A stretch of DNA of 64,000 nucleotides from Christensenella sp964438705 (lineage in GTDB: Bacteria > Bacillota > Clostridia > Christensenellales > Christensenellaceae). The stretch covers positions 124,001-188,000 of the forward strand of contig CAYTKQ010000003.1 of the NCBI GenBank assembly GCA_964438705.1, read 5' to 3'. Numbering within the stretch: position 1 is the first letter of the stretch; each line of letters opens with the position of its first letter. The notes beneath the pieces are model-generated. The model saw only the letters and a list, made by a program, of their open reading frames with translations, made no database searches and had not been told where the DNA came from. The translations under genes were made by a program, and so were the position numbers. Shown here in pieces: positions 1 through 8,137 of this stretch.

Positions 1-35
1 TCATCTCGTTATAAGTACGCTTCGGGAGGCCTACT

Positions 36-1391
36 ATGGATTACAAAAATAAGAAGGTGCTGGTGATTGGCATGGCGAAAAGCGGGGTTTCCTCTGCGGC
101 GTTGCTGTGCAAGCTGGGCGCGGACGTCACCATATATGATGTGAAAAAGGCGGAGGATTTACCGGAAAACGCGCTTGCTGAGCTGAAAGGGTATTCCTAT
201 CGGGATATGCTTGGGAAAGACCCCATCGATCTGATCGACGAGATGGATGTTCTTGTTTTGAGCCCGGGCGTACCGCTGGGTCTGCCGTTTATACGTAAGG
301 CATATGAGCTGAAAAAGATGGTCATTGCTGAAATAGAGTTGGGGTTTGCCGTTTCCAAGGCTGACTTTATCGCGATTACAGGAACGAACGGGAAGACGAC
401 CACGACGGCTTTGACCGGAGAAATTTTTAAGAATGCAGGCATTCCCACGCATGTGCTGGGCAATATTGGCGTACCGATCACGCAGGAAGCGATGAAAACA
501 AAGCCGGGAGACGTTGTGGTCGCAGAGACTGCGGCGCTGCAGCTCGATACGATCGTGGATTACCACCCCAGAGAAAGCGCGATCCTCAATATTACGGAGG
601 ATCATCTGGACCGTTACGGCACGATGGAGAACTATATTGCCGCCAAGGCAAAAATTTTCAAAAATCAGGGACCGGAAGATTACTGTGTGCTGAATTATGA
701 CAATGCGCTTGTCAGGGATATGGCGGATGAGATCAAGGCAAAGGTGATTTGGTTCAGCGCGGATCACGAGGTGGAGAACGGAGCGTTTGTACGCGAAGCT
801 AATATTTGCTTTCGACTCGACGGCAAGGAAACGAAGATACTTCCGGTGCAGGAGGTGCGCATCCCGGGGCATCATAATCTGGAAAACGCTCTCGCGGCAA
901 CGGCGCTCGCGTGTCTTTACGGAATAAAGACCAATGTGGTGGCGCACACGCTGCGCACCTTCCCGGGCGTTGAGCACAGGATCGAATTTGTTAGGACGGT
1001 GAACGGCGTTACGTTTATCAATGATTCCAAGGGCACGAACACGGATGCGACGGAAAACGCGATCCGGGCGATGACGGCGCCGACCGTGCTGATTTTGGGT
1101 GGATATGACAAAAAGAGCGACTTTGTGCCGCTTTACCGCGCGTTTACCCCGATGATCAAGGCTGTGATCGTGCTGGGGGACACGGCCGGCAAGCTGATCG
1201 AGGCGGCGGAGCAGTGCGGATACCAGAACTACATCCGGGCGAACGGCTTTGAGGACGCGGTATTGAAGGCTTACAGCATTGCAGATGAGGGAGACAATGT
1301 GCTGCTTTCACCCGCATGCGCAAGCTGGGATATGTTTCAAAATTTTGAGGAGCGGGGACGTATTTTTAAGGAAATCGTAAATGGACTTTGA
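36..1391 (+). CDS. murD: UDP-N-acetylmuramoyl-L-alanine--D-glutamate ligase
   Basis: Cytoplasmic Mur ligase that adds D-glutamate to UDP-MurNAc-L-Ala in peptidoglycan precursor synthesis. The 451-residue length is normal for MurD. An N-terminal Rossmann-like UMAG-binding domain comes first, then the ATP-binding loop GTNGKTT at residues 116-122, the family motif around NITEDHLDRY, and a C-terminal ligase domain with the NDSKGTN and SPACASWD motifs. The ATG follows a good RBS (GGGAGG, about 24-29). The stop overlaps the next start region, so it is cotranscribed with ftsW. It opens the window in the middle of a division/cell-wall cluster whose upstream part is outside. Identification is secure. 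Confidence 0.97.
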   Translation: MDYKNKKVLVIGMAKSGVSSAALLCKLGADVTIYDVKKAEDLPENALAELKGYSYRDMLGKDPIDLIDEMDVLVLSPGVPLGLPFIRKAYELKKMVIAEIELGFAVSKADFIAITGTNGKTTTTALTGEIFKNAGIPTHVLGNIGVPITQEAMKTKPGDVVVAETAALQLDTIVDYHPRESAILNITEDHLDRYGTMENYIAAKAKIFKNQGPEDYCVLNYDNALVRDMADEIKAKVIWFSADHEVENGAFVREANICFRLDGKETKILPVQEVRIPGHHNLENALAATALACLYGIKTNVVAHTLRTFPGVEHRIEFVRTVNGVTFINDSKGTNTDATENAIRAMTAPTVLILGGYDKKSDFVPLYRAFTPMIKAVIVLGDTAGKLIEAAEQCGYQNYIRANGFEDAVLKAYSIADEGDNVLLSPACASWDMFQNFEERGRIFKEIVNGL

Positions 1392-2575
1392 GCATGCAGA
1401 AAAAAAGCATTTTACAAAAAGGCTCGATTGATTATTCTTTGCTGATCGTGACGCTGATTTTGATCGCGTTTGGGCTCATCATGGTGTTCAGCGCGAGCTA
1501 TTATATGGCACAGGCCTCGAAGGACTACGATTACGATGGGCTGTACCTATTCAAAAAGCAGCTGTTTGGTGCGGCGCTCGGCCTTGCGGTCATGATCTTT
1601 TTGGCGTTTTTCGACTATAAGAAGCTGTATAAGCTGCGTTATGTCTTTCTCGTGATTGCCGGCGTATTACTGATCGCGGTGCTGCTGCCCGGGGTGGGAG
1701 TCGAATTGAACGGCTCTTCGCGGTGGCTGCGGATTGCGGGATTCAGCGTGCAGCCTGCGGAGATCGCGAAGTTTGCGCTGATCATCTTCATTGCCGCATC
1801 CGTTTACATGAACCGGAAGCGGATGGACACCTTTCGGTACGGACTCGTGCCGCCGCTCATCATGCTTGTGCCGCTCTGTCTGCTGCTGTTTAAACAGCCG
1901 AACTTTTCGGCGATCGTCGTGCTGTGCGCGCTCACCTTCATCATGGTGTTTGTGGGCGGTGCAAAGGGCTGGCATCTTGCGGCAATCGGCGGCGTTGGCG
2001 TAGTGCTGCTTTTGATCGTCATGATGCTTGGAGATTATCGCGTGGATCGTGTGGATACCTTTATGGATCCGTGGAAGGATCCGACGGGCAAGGGGTATCA
2101 GGTGATTCAGGCGCTTTATGGAATCGGCTCGGGCGGTCTTTTTGGCCAAGGGATCGGCAATGGCACCCAAAAGCTTTCATGGCTTCCCTATGGGGAGTCG
2201 GATTTCATATTTTCGATCATTACGGAGGAACTGGGTCTGATTGGTGCAGTCGTGCTGCTTGCCCTCTTTATTTTTCTGATCTACAGGGGGATCAAAGCAG
2301 CGGCGACCGCGCCGGATTTGTTTGGCACGATGGTCGCGACAGGCATCGTCACGCTCATTGGCTTGCAGGTCATTGTCAATGTGGGGGTAGTGACGGCGTC
2401 GCTGCCGCCTACGGGCGTATCGCTGCCGTTTATCAGCTACGGGAGTTCCTCACTGGTCATTTTTATGGCCATGATAGGAATATTGCTCAATATTTCGAGA
2501 CAGGGGCGGCGCATTATGATGACAAACGCCGCGAAGCAGCAGAATCAATGGAGGGAAGATGAAGGAACGTCGTAA
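1388..2575 (+). CDS. ftsW: FtsW, SEDS-family septal peptidoglycan polymerase
   Basis: Polytopic membrane glycosyltransferase of the SEDS family (FtsW/RodA/SpoVE) that polymerises lipid II at the septum. The sequence has about ten hydrophobic segments and ends in the family signature LPFISYGSSS (about residues 346-355), where the usual second Gly is Ser. The listed start is a TTG overlapping the murD stop; an ATG six bases further (1394) is an equally good choice. The last codons overlap ftsQ by 17 bases. Position between murD and ftsQ favours FtsW over RodA or SpoVE. The usual murG between ftsW and ftsQ is missing here. Confidence 0.93.
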   Translation: MSMQKKSILQKGSIDYSLLIVTLILIAFGLIMVFSASYYMAQASKDYDYDGLYLFKKQLFGAALGLAVMIFLAFFDYKKLYKLRYVFLVIAGVLLIAVLLPGVGVELNGSSRWLRIAGFSVQPAEIAKFALIIFIAASVYMNRKRMDTFRYGLVPPLIMLVPLCLLLFKQPNFSAIVVLCALTFIMVFVGGAKGWHLAAIGGVGVVLLLIVMMLGDYRVDRVDTFMDPWKDPTGKGYQVIQALYGIGSGGLFGQGIGNGTQKLSWLPYGESDFIFSIITEELGLIGAVVLLALFIFLIYRGIKAAATAPDLFGTMVATGIVTLIGLQVIVNVGVVTASLPPTGVSLPFISYGSSSLVIFMAMIGILLNISRQGRRIMMTNAAKQQNQWREDEGTS

Positions 2576-3347
2576 AAATCATAGCATCGGAAAGACGATT
2601 CTGGCAATCGTAATCGCAGTGTTGCTGATTGCGGGCGCGGGATATTTTATATATGCTTATTTTCAGGTTGAGGACATTGAGATAAAAGGGAATTCCGCGT
2701 TTTCTGCGGGAGACATTGCGAAGCTGGCCGATGTTCAGCCCAAAACACATATGTTTTTTGTGGACACGGAAGAGATCAAGCAAAAAATTGAGACAGAGCC
2801 GCATCTTGAGGTGAAGAGCATCAAGAAATCGTATCCTCAAAAGCTTGTAGTGGAGGTCTTGGAACGTGCACCCGAGGCGGTGACGCCGTTTTCAGATCAG
2901 TTTCTTTTGCTCGACATCAACGCAAATGTGATGGAGATGCATCCGGAGCAGCCGGAGGGAAACTATCCTCTTATAACTGGATTTTCAATCGACGCGGTGA
3001 ATCTGGGCAAGCAGATTTCTACACAGGATGGCTTTAAGGTGAGCGTTTATCACGACATCATTGCGGCGCTCAACGACAAAGAGATCAAGGAAAAGATCGC
3101 AACGATCGATTTGACTGACATCAATAACATCAAGATGACGACGTACGACGGCCTTTCCATCAAGTTTGGGCAATCGGACAAGATTGTGGACAAGGTGAAG
3201 ATCATCAAGAAGATGCTTCCGAAGGTGAACGCGAGCGGAGAGCTTGACGTGTCGCTCGGTATTTCCGCGACAACCAAGCTCGATAAGGAGGAGAGCACAC
3301 CGGCAACGCAGGAACCACAGGCGGGTGATCCGGGTGAGGGCGAGTGA
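2559..3347 (+). CDS. ftsQ: FtsQ/DivIB division protein
   Basis: Bitopic divisome protein that links early and late division proteins. It has a short basic cytoplasmic tail, one membrane segment at about residues 13-33, a POTRA domain directly after it (starting near VEDIEIKGNSAFS), then an FtsQ beta domain. The C-terminal 25 residues are Gly/Glu/Pro-rich and probably disordered. Total length, 262 residues, is typical of DivIB/FtsQ. The ATG lies inside the end of ftsW and has GAGGGAAG just upstream. It is the last gene of the murD-ftsW-ftsQ run; a separate promoter candidate precedes ftsA. Confidence 0.9.
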   Translation: MKERRKNHSIGKTILAIVIAVLLIAGAGYFIYAYFQVEDIEIKGNSAFSAGDIAKLADVQPKTHMFFVDTEEIKQKIETEPHLEVKSIKKSYPQKLVVEVLERAPEAVTPFSDQFLLLDINANVMEMHPEQPEGNYPLITGFSIDAVNLGKQISTQDGFKVSVYHDIIAALNDKEIKEKIATIDLTDINNIKMTTYDGLSIKFGQSDKIVDKVKIIKKMLPKVNASGELDVSLGISATTKLDKEESTPATQEPQAGDPGEGE

Positions 3348-3400
3348 ATCCCGGTTGCGGCGGCATGGCGCTCAAATGGTACAGAAAATACACAAAAGTG

Positions 3401-3429
3401 TTTTGTTTTTGTGATAAATGTGATATTAT
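3401..3429 (+). promoter_or_regulatory. candidate promoter for ftsA-ftsZ
   Basis: A weak -35 (TTTTGT, 3401-3406) is followed after 17 bases by a good -10 (TATTAT, 3424-3429) in the 136-base gap between ftsQ and ftsA. The -35 forms the right arm of a 15-base inverted repeat ACAAAAGTGTTTTGT (3392-3406), which could bind a regulator. Confidence 0.5.
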
Positions 3430-3483
3430 ATGCATAATGGTTTCATATATTCATGGAAATGGAACGCTAAGGTTGGTTTTTGA

Positions 3484-4665
3484 ATGAGAGATTTCAAAAC
3501 GGTTATCGAATTCGGGACATCGAAGATTTCCTGCACCGTTGCTGAGAAAAAACAGCGCATGGGGCTGGAGGTTTTAGGCTACGCACAAGTTCCTTATGCG
3601 GGAATCAAAAAGTCGAATTGGGTCGACTCCAAAAATGTGATTTATGCATTGGAGCAGGCGCTTGAATCATGTGAACGGCAAACCGGATTTCGCATCAGAA
3701 ATGCTGATGTCGGGATACCGGGTTCTTTTATTAAGGTGATAACCAAAACCGCGCAGGTTCCTGTGAAGGGAAGAGTAGCGGAACGCGATGTGGACCGGCT
3801 GGTGGAGCGGGCGCGCCGCTTTGATATTATGGAAGACTTGACGCTGGTGCATGAATGGCCGGCGTGGTTTCTTCTGGACGACAACAACGTCTATCTGGAA
3901 CCGTACGACGTTCCGACCAAGGTTTTACGCGGATGCGTATCCTTTACGTTTGCAAACAAGTTTTTCTTGAAGGACGTGATGGACCTCTTGAACCATTTAG
4001 GGGTGCGGGTCGATTATTATATTCCCGAACCGCTTGCCGAGGCGCTTTACCTGCTTCCCGCAGAAAAGAGAGATTCCTTTGCGGCGCTTGTGGACATCGG
4101 CTACTATAATACGAATATTTCTCTGGTTTACGGAGATTCCATATTGTATTTTGCCACGGTTCCGATGGGTGGCGGACATGTGACGAACGATATTTCCTAC
4201 GCCATGAAGGTGGAGGCGGAAACGGCGGAGCAATTGAAGCGCCGATACACGTTTGGGCTTTCGGACAACAACAGTATTTCACAGCTTTTCGCGAAGGATT
4301 CCGACGGAAAGCTGAGAAAATATCCGTACGATTTATTAAAAGAGATCATTGACGCACGGGTTGAACATCTGATCACCTACGTTTGCAAGCATATAACGCG
4401 GGCGGAGGGTAAGATCGGCAGAAAGATCAATATTTATCTCACAGGCGGAGGCCTTGCCTTCATGAAGGGGTCGGATAGTTTTTTTCGGGCCGTAGCTGGC
4501 AGGAGTCCGGCGCTCATCAAGGTGCCGAACACGAAGCTGCAGCCGCCGGACATGCATTCGGCGTACGCGCTGATGCAATATGCGTCCGACGGGTATATCC
4601 AAAGCAAGCCGCCGACGAAGAAAAAAGGGTTTTTTGGCAAAGGACAGGATGAACTGTTTGAATAA
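3484..4665 (+). CDS. ftsA: FtsA-type actin-like division protein
   Basis: Actin-like ATPase that tethers FtsZ to the membrane. The 393-residue protein has the phosphate-1 motif in an unusual form (IEFGTSKI near residue 8, Glu where FtsA normally has Asp), the SHS2/1C insertion after about residue 80, the second phosphate loop region near ALVDIGYYNTNIS, and an adenosine-motif region near IYLTGGGLAFM. The C terminus (KKKGFFGKGQDELFE) resembles the short amphipathic membrane-targeting tail. It sits 26 bases before ftsZ, the canonical position. The divergent phosphate-1 loop makes it a sequence-divergent FtsA; a less likely alternative is another actin-like protein replacing it. Confidence 0.85.
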   Translation: MRDFKTVIEFGTSKISCTVAEKKQRMGLEVLGYAQVPYAGIKKSNWVDSKNVIYALEQALESCERQTGFRIRNADVGIPGSFIKVITKTAQVPVKGRVAERDVDRLVERARRFDIMEDLTLVHEWPAWFLLDDNNVYLEPYDVPTKVLRGCVSFTFANKFFLKDVMDLLNHLGVRVDYYIPEPLAEALYLLPAEKRDSFAALVDIGYYNTNISLVYGDSILYFATVPMGGGHVTNDISYAMKVEAETAEQLKRRYTFGLSDNNSISQLFAKDSDGKLRKYPYDLLKEIIDARVEHLITYVCKHITRAEGKIGRKINIYLTGGGLAFMKGSDSFFRAVAGRSPALIKVPNTKLQPPDMHSAYALMQYASDGYIQSKPPTKKKGFFGKGQDELFE

Positions 4666-4691
4666 TTTATCCATATCAAGGAGGAAAACAA

Positions 4692-5909
4692 ATGTCACTC
4701 GAATTTGATAATAACAGTGAAAATTTTGCGAAGATTCGCGTTTTTGGTGTTGGTGGTGCAGGAAACAACGCTGTCAACAGAATGATAGAGTTCGGCGTGA
4801 AGGGTGCGGAGCTTGTGGCCGTCAATACGGACAAACAGGCGCTGTTCCTTTCAAAGGCGGATCAAAAGATCCAGATCGGTGAAAAGCTGACCAAAGGGCT
4901 TGGATCGGGTGCTGATCCGGCGACCGGCAGAAAGGCGGCGGAGGAAAGCCGCGACGAGCTTGAACAGGCGGTGAAGGGTTCGGATCTTGTGTTTGTGGCT
5001 TGCGGCCTCGGCGGCGGCACAGGCACGGGCGCGGCTCCGGTGATCGCGGAGATTGCCAAGGAAAGCAACGCTCTGACGATTGGGTTTGCAACTAAGCCGT
5101 TTTGGTTTGAGGGGCACCCGCGCGCGAAAGCTGCGGATACCGGGTTTGAGGATTTAAAATCGGTCGTCGATACGATCGTGACGATCCCCAATGACAAGCT
5201 GCTGAACACGGTCGGCAAGGATACGCCGCTCGTGGATGCGTTTCGCGTGGCGGACGACGTGCTGCGTCAGGGGATTCAGGGCATCATTGACTTGATTGGG
5301 AAACCTGCGCTGATCAATTTAGACTTTGCCGATGTGAAAAAGGTGATGACCCTGCGCGGCGTTGCGCACATGGGCATTGGCATCGGTTATGGTGAGAACA
5401 AGACGGTGGAGGCAGCCAAGCAGGCGATCAACAGCCCGCTGCTTGATACGACGATCGAAGGGGCGCGGGGCATTATTTTCAACGTGACGGGCGATCCTTC
5501 GCTGGGCATGTATGAGATTCAGGAAGCGGCGAAGATCATTCAGGAGGGCGCAGACCCCGAAGCGGATGTATTCTTCGGCGTATGTATCGATCCGACACTC
5601 GATGATGAGGTGCGCATTACAGTGATTGCGACCGGATTTGACGCGCCGGGCACGGTAGGGGGCGGAAATGTTGTGCAGGCACCCAAACAAAAGGTGGAAG
5701 AAAAAATTGAGTTTACCGATGAAGTGACGCTTGATTTGGAGCCGACCATCCCGCATAGGGAGAGGCAGGCGAGTGTGGCTCCGGCAATGCCTGAGCTGAA
5801 GGAGATGGGAGAGCCTCAGGCGGATTCGCTCGAACCGTTCGGGGACGAAGACCTTGAAATTCCGTCCTTCCTCAAAAAGAAGCCGAGAAGAAACAGAACG
5901 GATTACTAA
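4692..5909 (+). CDS. ftsZ: FtsZ, tubulin-like division GTPase
   Basis: Forms the cytokinetic ring. The tubulin signature GGGTGTGA is at residues 107-114 with the GTP-binding GVGGAGNNAVNRM near 19-31. The polymerisation T7 loop is present as NLDFADVKKVM. After the globular core comes a roughly 60-residue variable linker and then the conserved C-terminal peptide (LEIPSFL) followed by a basic tail, the contact site for FtsA and other tethers. RBS AAGGAGG directly precedes the ATG. A strong terminator follows, so ftsA-ftsZ form a transcription unit. Confidence 0.98.
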   Translation: MSLEFDNNSENFAKIRVFGVGGAGNNAVNRMIEFGVKGAELVAVNTDKQALFLSKADQKIQIGEKLTKGLGSGADPATGRKAAEESRDELEQAVKGSDLVFVACGLGGGTGTGAAPVIAEIAKESNALTIGFATKPFWFEGHPRAKAADTGFEDLKSVVDTIVTIPNDKLLNTVGKDTPLVDAFRVADDVLRQGIQGIIDLIGKPALINLDFADVKKVMTLRGVAHMGIGIGYGENKTVEAAKQAINSPLLDTTIEGARGIIFNVTGDPSLGMYEIQEAAKIIQEGADPEADVFFGVCIDPTLDDEVRITVIATGFDAPGTVGGGNVVQAPKQKVEEKIEFTDEVTLDLEPTIPHRERQASVAPAMPELKEMGEPQADSLEPFGDEDLEIPSFLKKKPRRNRTDY

Positions 5910-5915
5910 AATTGC

Positions 5916-5948
5916 AAAAACCCTTTCCCAAGCGGAAAGGGTTTTTTT
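5916..5948 (+). terminator. intrinsic terminator after ftsZ
   Basis: A 13-bp stem (left arm ends at CCCTTTCC, right arm GGAAAGGG) with a 5-base loop and a run of seven T residues. Confidence 0.92.
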
Positions 5949-5990
5949 GTATGCTTGGAATATTAAAATAACACAAAAAACTTCATTAAA

Positions 5991-6035
5991 ACCGACATGA
6001 ACCGACACAATTCGACAAATAAGGGGTGTTACTAT
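5991..6035 (+). promoter_or_regulatory. three phased Spo0A-box-like repeats and -10 before the sigE-type gene
   Basis: Three heptamers ACCGACA, ACCGACA and TTCGACA begin at 5991, 6001 and 6011, exactly one helical turn apart. Read on the reverse strand they are TGTCGGT, TGTCGGT and TGTCGAA; the last is a perfect 0A box (TGNCGAA). A candidate -10 (TACTAT, 6030-6035) has no recognisable -35, and the third repeat lies where a -35 would be, as in Spo0A-activated promoters. Binding by Spo0A is inference. Confidence 0.55.
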
Positions 6036-6060
6036 GAAAAAGAGATAATTAGGTGAAAAA

Positions 6061-6690
6061 ATGGAAAAACTATATTTGAAAAAGAGCCCGGACGGTTATC
6101 CCGCTTTTCTCACAGAGGAAGAGGAACAGGCTGTACTGCGGCGGATCATGGCAGGGGACCGCGGCGCAAAGGAGATTCTCATTGAACGCAATTTGCGTGT
6201 TGTTTTTTTCACGGCGAAAAAGTATGCGGGACAAGGAGCAGAGTTTGAAGATTTGATGTCCATTGGCAGCATTGGACTAATTAAGGCTGCCAATACGTTT
6301 GATCCTGGAAAAAATGTCCGGTTTTCGACCTATGCGTCACGATGTGTTAAAAATGAGATCCTAATGTATTTGCGCAGAGAAAGCAATGTGGAAACCGTTC
6401 CGTTCGAAGAACAGATGTGCGACGAGGATGCGAGCGACATTGTGTGGGAAGAGACGGAGCGGCGAATCGACAGGGCGCGAATCGAAGAGTTGACTGCTTT
6501 GCTGCCGGAAAAGCAGAGAAAAATCGCGATCCTGCGCTTTGGCCTAAAGGGCGAAAAAGAGCGCAATCAAAAGGAAGTGGCGGAAATGACGGGAGTATCG
6601 CAGTCGTATGTTTCCAAAACGGAAAAAAAGTTTGTGCGGCTTCTAAGGGAAAAAATGGCAAAGGACGCGCAAATATCAGAAAAAATGTGA
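6061..6690 (+). CDS. sigE: sporulation-type RNA polymerase sigma factor (SigE/SigK group)
   Basis: Group of mother-cell sigma factors of sigma-70 type. Region 2 is clear (LIERNLRVVFFTAKKY, then EDLMSIGSIGLIKAANTF and RFSTYASRCVKNEILMYLRR, the core-binding and -10 recognition helices). Region 4 with a helix-turn-helix ends the protein (QKEVAEMTGVSQSYVSKTEKK). The position after ftsZ and the NEILMYLRR helix favour SigE over SigK. At 209 residues it starts only about 40 residues before region 2, so the 25-30 residue pro-sequence of SigE is absent, and the processing protease gene spoIIGA, normally between ftsZ and sigE, is missing. RBS AGGTGA precedes the ATG. The exact paralogue is less sure than the family. 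Confidence 0.82.
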   Translation: MEKLYLKKSPDGYPAFLTEEEEQAVLRRIMAGDRGAKEILIERNLRVVFFTAKKYAGQGAEFEDLMSIGSIGLIKAANTFDPGKNVRFSTYASRCVKNEILMYLRRESNVETVPFEEQMCDEDASDIVWEETERRIDRARIEELTALLPEKQRKIAILRFGLKGEKERNQKEVAEMTGVSQSYVSKTEKKFVRLLREKMAKDAQISEKM

Positions 6691-6706
6691 TTTTTTACAG
6701 CGAATG

Positions 6707-6715
6707 TGATATACT
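6707..6715 (+). promoter_or_regulatory. extended -10 promoter for nrdR
   Basis: TGATATACT combines a TG extension with a good -10 (TATACT, 6710-6715) in the gap after the sigma gene. No convincing -35 was seen, as is usual for extended -10 promoters. Confidence 0.5.
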
Positions 6716-6777
6716 AAACACGTTAAAGCCTACTGTAGCGTCGTTTGCGTGGCGTATTTTATGCGGAGGAAACGTGT

Positions 6778-7233
6778 GTGAAATGTATCTATTGTGATTT
6801 TCCCGAAAGTAAAGTGGTGGATTCGCGGCCGGTGGACGAAGGAACGTCGATCCGCAGGCGCCGGGAGTGTCTGAAGTGCGGGAAACGATTTACAACCTAT
6901 GAAAAAGTGGAGAGCCTTCCGGTGTTCGTCATCAAAAAAGACGGAAAACGCGAGGTGTTCGACATTGAAAAGATCAAAAAAGGCATTGTGAAGGCGTGCG
7001 AAAAGCGCGAGGTGTCTTATCAGGATATCGAGGAACTGATCAACGAGATCGAACGCGACGTATACAACGCGCCCAGCCAGGAGATCAGCTCGCACGAGGT
7101 GGGCGAGATCGTGATGAATGGGCTGCGAAAGCTGGACGAGGTGGCCTATGTGCGTTTTGCTTCTGTTTATCGTCAGTTTAAGGATATCAATACGTTCCGC
7201 GAAGAACTGAATAAGCTTTTGACGGAGAAATGA
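6778..7233 (+). CDS. nrdR: NrdR, ribonucleotide reductase repressor
   Basis: ATP/dATP-sensing transcription repressor of ribonucleotide reductase genes. The GTG start at 6778 is chosen because GGAGGA (6765-6770) lies seven bases upstream and it places the zinc ribbon at the true N terminus: Cys3, Cys6, Cys31 and Cys34. An ATP-cone domain follows (VIKKDGKREVFDIEKIKKGI onward). Predicted length, 151 residues, is standard for NrdR. The stop directly abuts the next ATG. A likely target lies in this window: two NrdR-box sequences precede the class II reductase gene at 58.3 kb. Confidence 0.95.
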   Translation: MKCIYCDFPESKVVDSRPVDEGTSIRRRRECLKCGKRFTTYEKVESLPVFVIKKDGKREVFDIEKIKKGIVKACEKREVSYQDIEELINEIERDVYNAPSQEISSHEVGEIVMNGLRKLDEVAYVRFASVYRQFKDINTFREELNKLLTEK

Positions 7234-8064
7234 ATGAGTGTGTTTGAGAAACATGTAAAACACGGTTTTTTGTTGCGCGAAAAAGACGGAGTGGTGCACC
7301 TGGTGATTCCATCTTTTATAGAGGCCGGGTTTGAAAAGCATTGTTATACGACACGCATCGGCGGCGTGAGCGCGGGTTGTTACACATCGCTCAACCTGAG
7401 CAAAACGAGAGAAAACGTGCCAGAGAACAAGGTGGAAAATTACAGGCGGGTATGCGCGGCGCTGCAGGTGCCCTATGAATCGCTGGCAGTCGTCAATTAT
7501 GCGCACGGAGATGGGGTATATGCGGCGGATGCGGCGGATGCGGGCGCGGGGATCGTTCGCGAAAACGATTTGCCGCCATGCGACGCGATGATCATTCACG
7601 AGGCGGGGATCACTGCGGTTACGCTGCACGCGGACTGTGTCCCTGTTTTTTTTGCGGATAAGAGGCAGCGCATCGCCTGCGTGAGTCACGCAGGGTGGCG
7701 GGGCGTATATGGAGAGCTTCCGGCAAAGATCGCCGGGATTTTGCAAGATGAATGGGGTTCGAAGCCGGAGGACATTCTGGTGGGGATCGGCCCGCACATC
7801 ATGGAGGACCACTTTGAGGTGCAGGAAGACGTCGCCCGTCCGTTTTGTGAGAAATTTGGCGAGAATACCGCGACAAAAAGGGATGGGAAGCTTTATGTGA
7901 ATTTGCAGCGCGCGATCTTAAAACAGCTTGAAGGCGAGGGCCTTGCACCGCAAAACATTACGTGCGCGGATCTGTGTACATACGACTGCGCAGAGTTGTT
8001 TTTTTCACATCGCAGGGATCACGGCAATACTGGAGCCATGGGATCTTTCATCAATCTTGGCTGA
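7234..8064 (+). CDS. pgeF: PgeF/YfiH-type multicopper-like (laccase-domain) protein
   Basis: Member of the COG1496 family. Homologues are purine nucleoside phosphorylase/adenosine deaminase enzymes (the YlmD group), and in E. coli the protein corrects misincorporated amino acids in peptidoglycan precursors. The metal-site residues are visible as His91 (AHGDGVY), Cys135 (LHADCVPVFF) and His152 (VSHAGWRG), plus a later IGPHIMEDHFEV segment. At 276 residues it has family length. It starts immediately after the nrdR stop. Next to ftsZ in many Firmicutes, the gene keeps that neighbourhood here. Its precise substrate cannot be read from sequence. Confidence 0.88.
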   Translation: MSVFEKHVKHGFLLREKDGVVHLVIPSFIEAGFEKHCYTTRIGGVSAGCYTSLNLSKTRENVPENKVENYRRVCAALQVPYESLAVVNYAHGDGVYAADAADAGAGIVRENDLPPCDAMIIHEAGITAVTLHADCVPVFFADKRQRIACVSHAGWRGVYGELPAKIAGILQDEWGSKPEDILVGIGPHIMEDHFEVQEDVARPFCEKFGENTATKRDGKLYVNLQRAILKQLEGEGLAPQNITCADLCTYDCAELFFSHRRDHGNTGAMGSFINLG

Positions 8065-8137
8065 AAGGTGTTTGATTTGAGAATCACCGGTTTATAAATT
8101 AATCGGATAAAATTTTAGACAGAAGAAGGTAGAAGTC

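Noticed and set aside
6681..6777. NrdR box upstream of nrdR (autoregulation)
   Set aside because: GATATACTAAACAC shows only weak resemblance to the consensus and has no partner at 31-32 bp.
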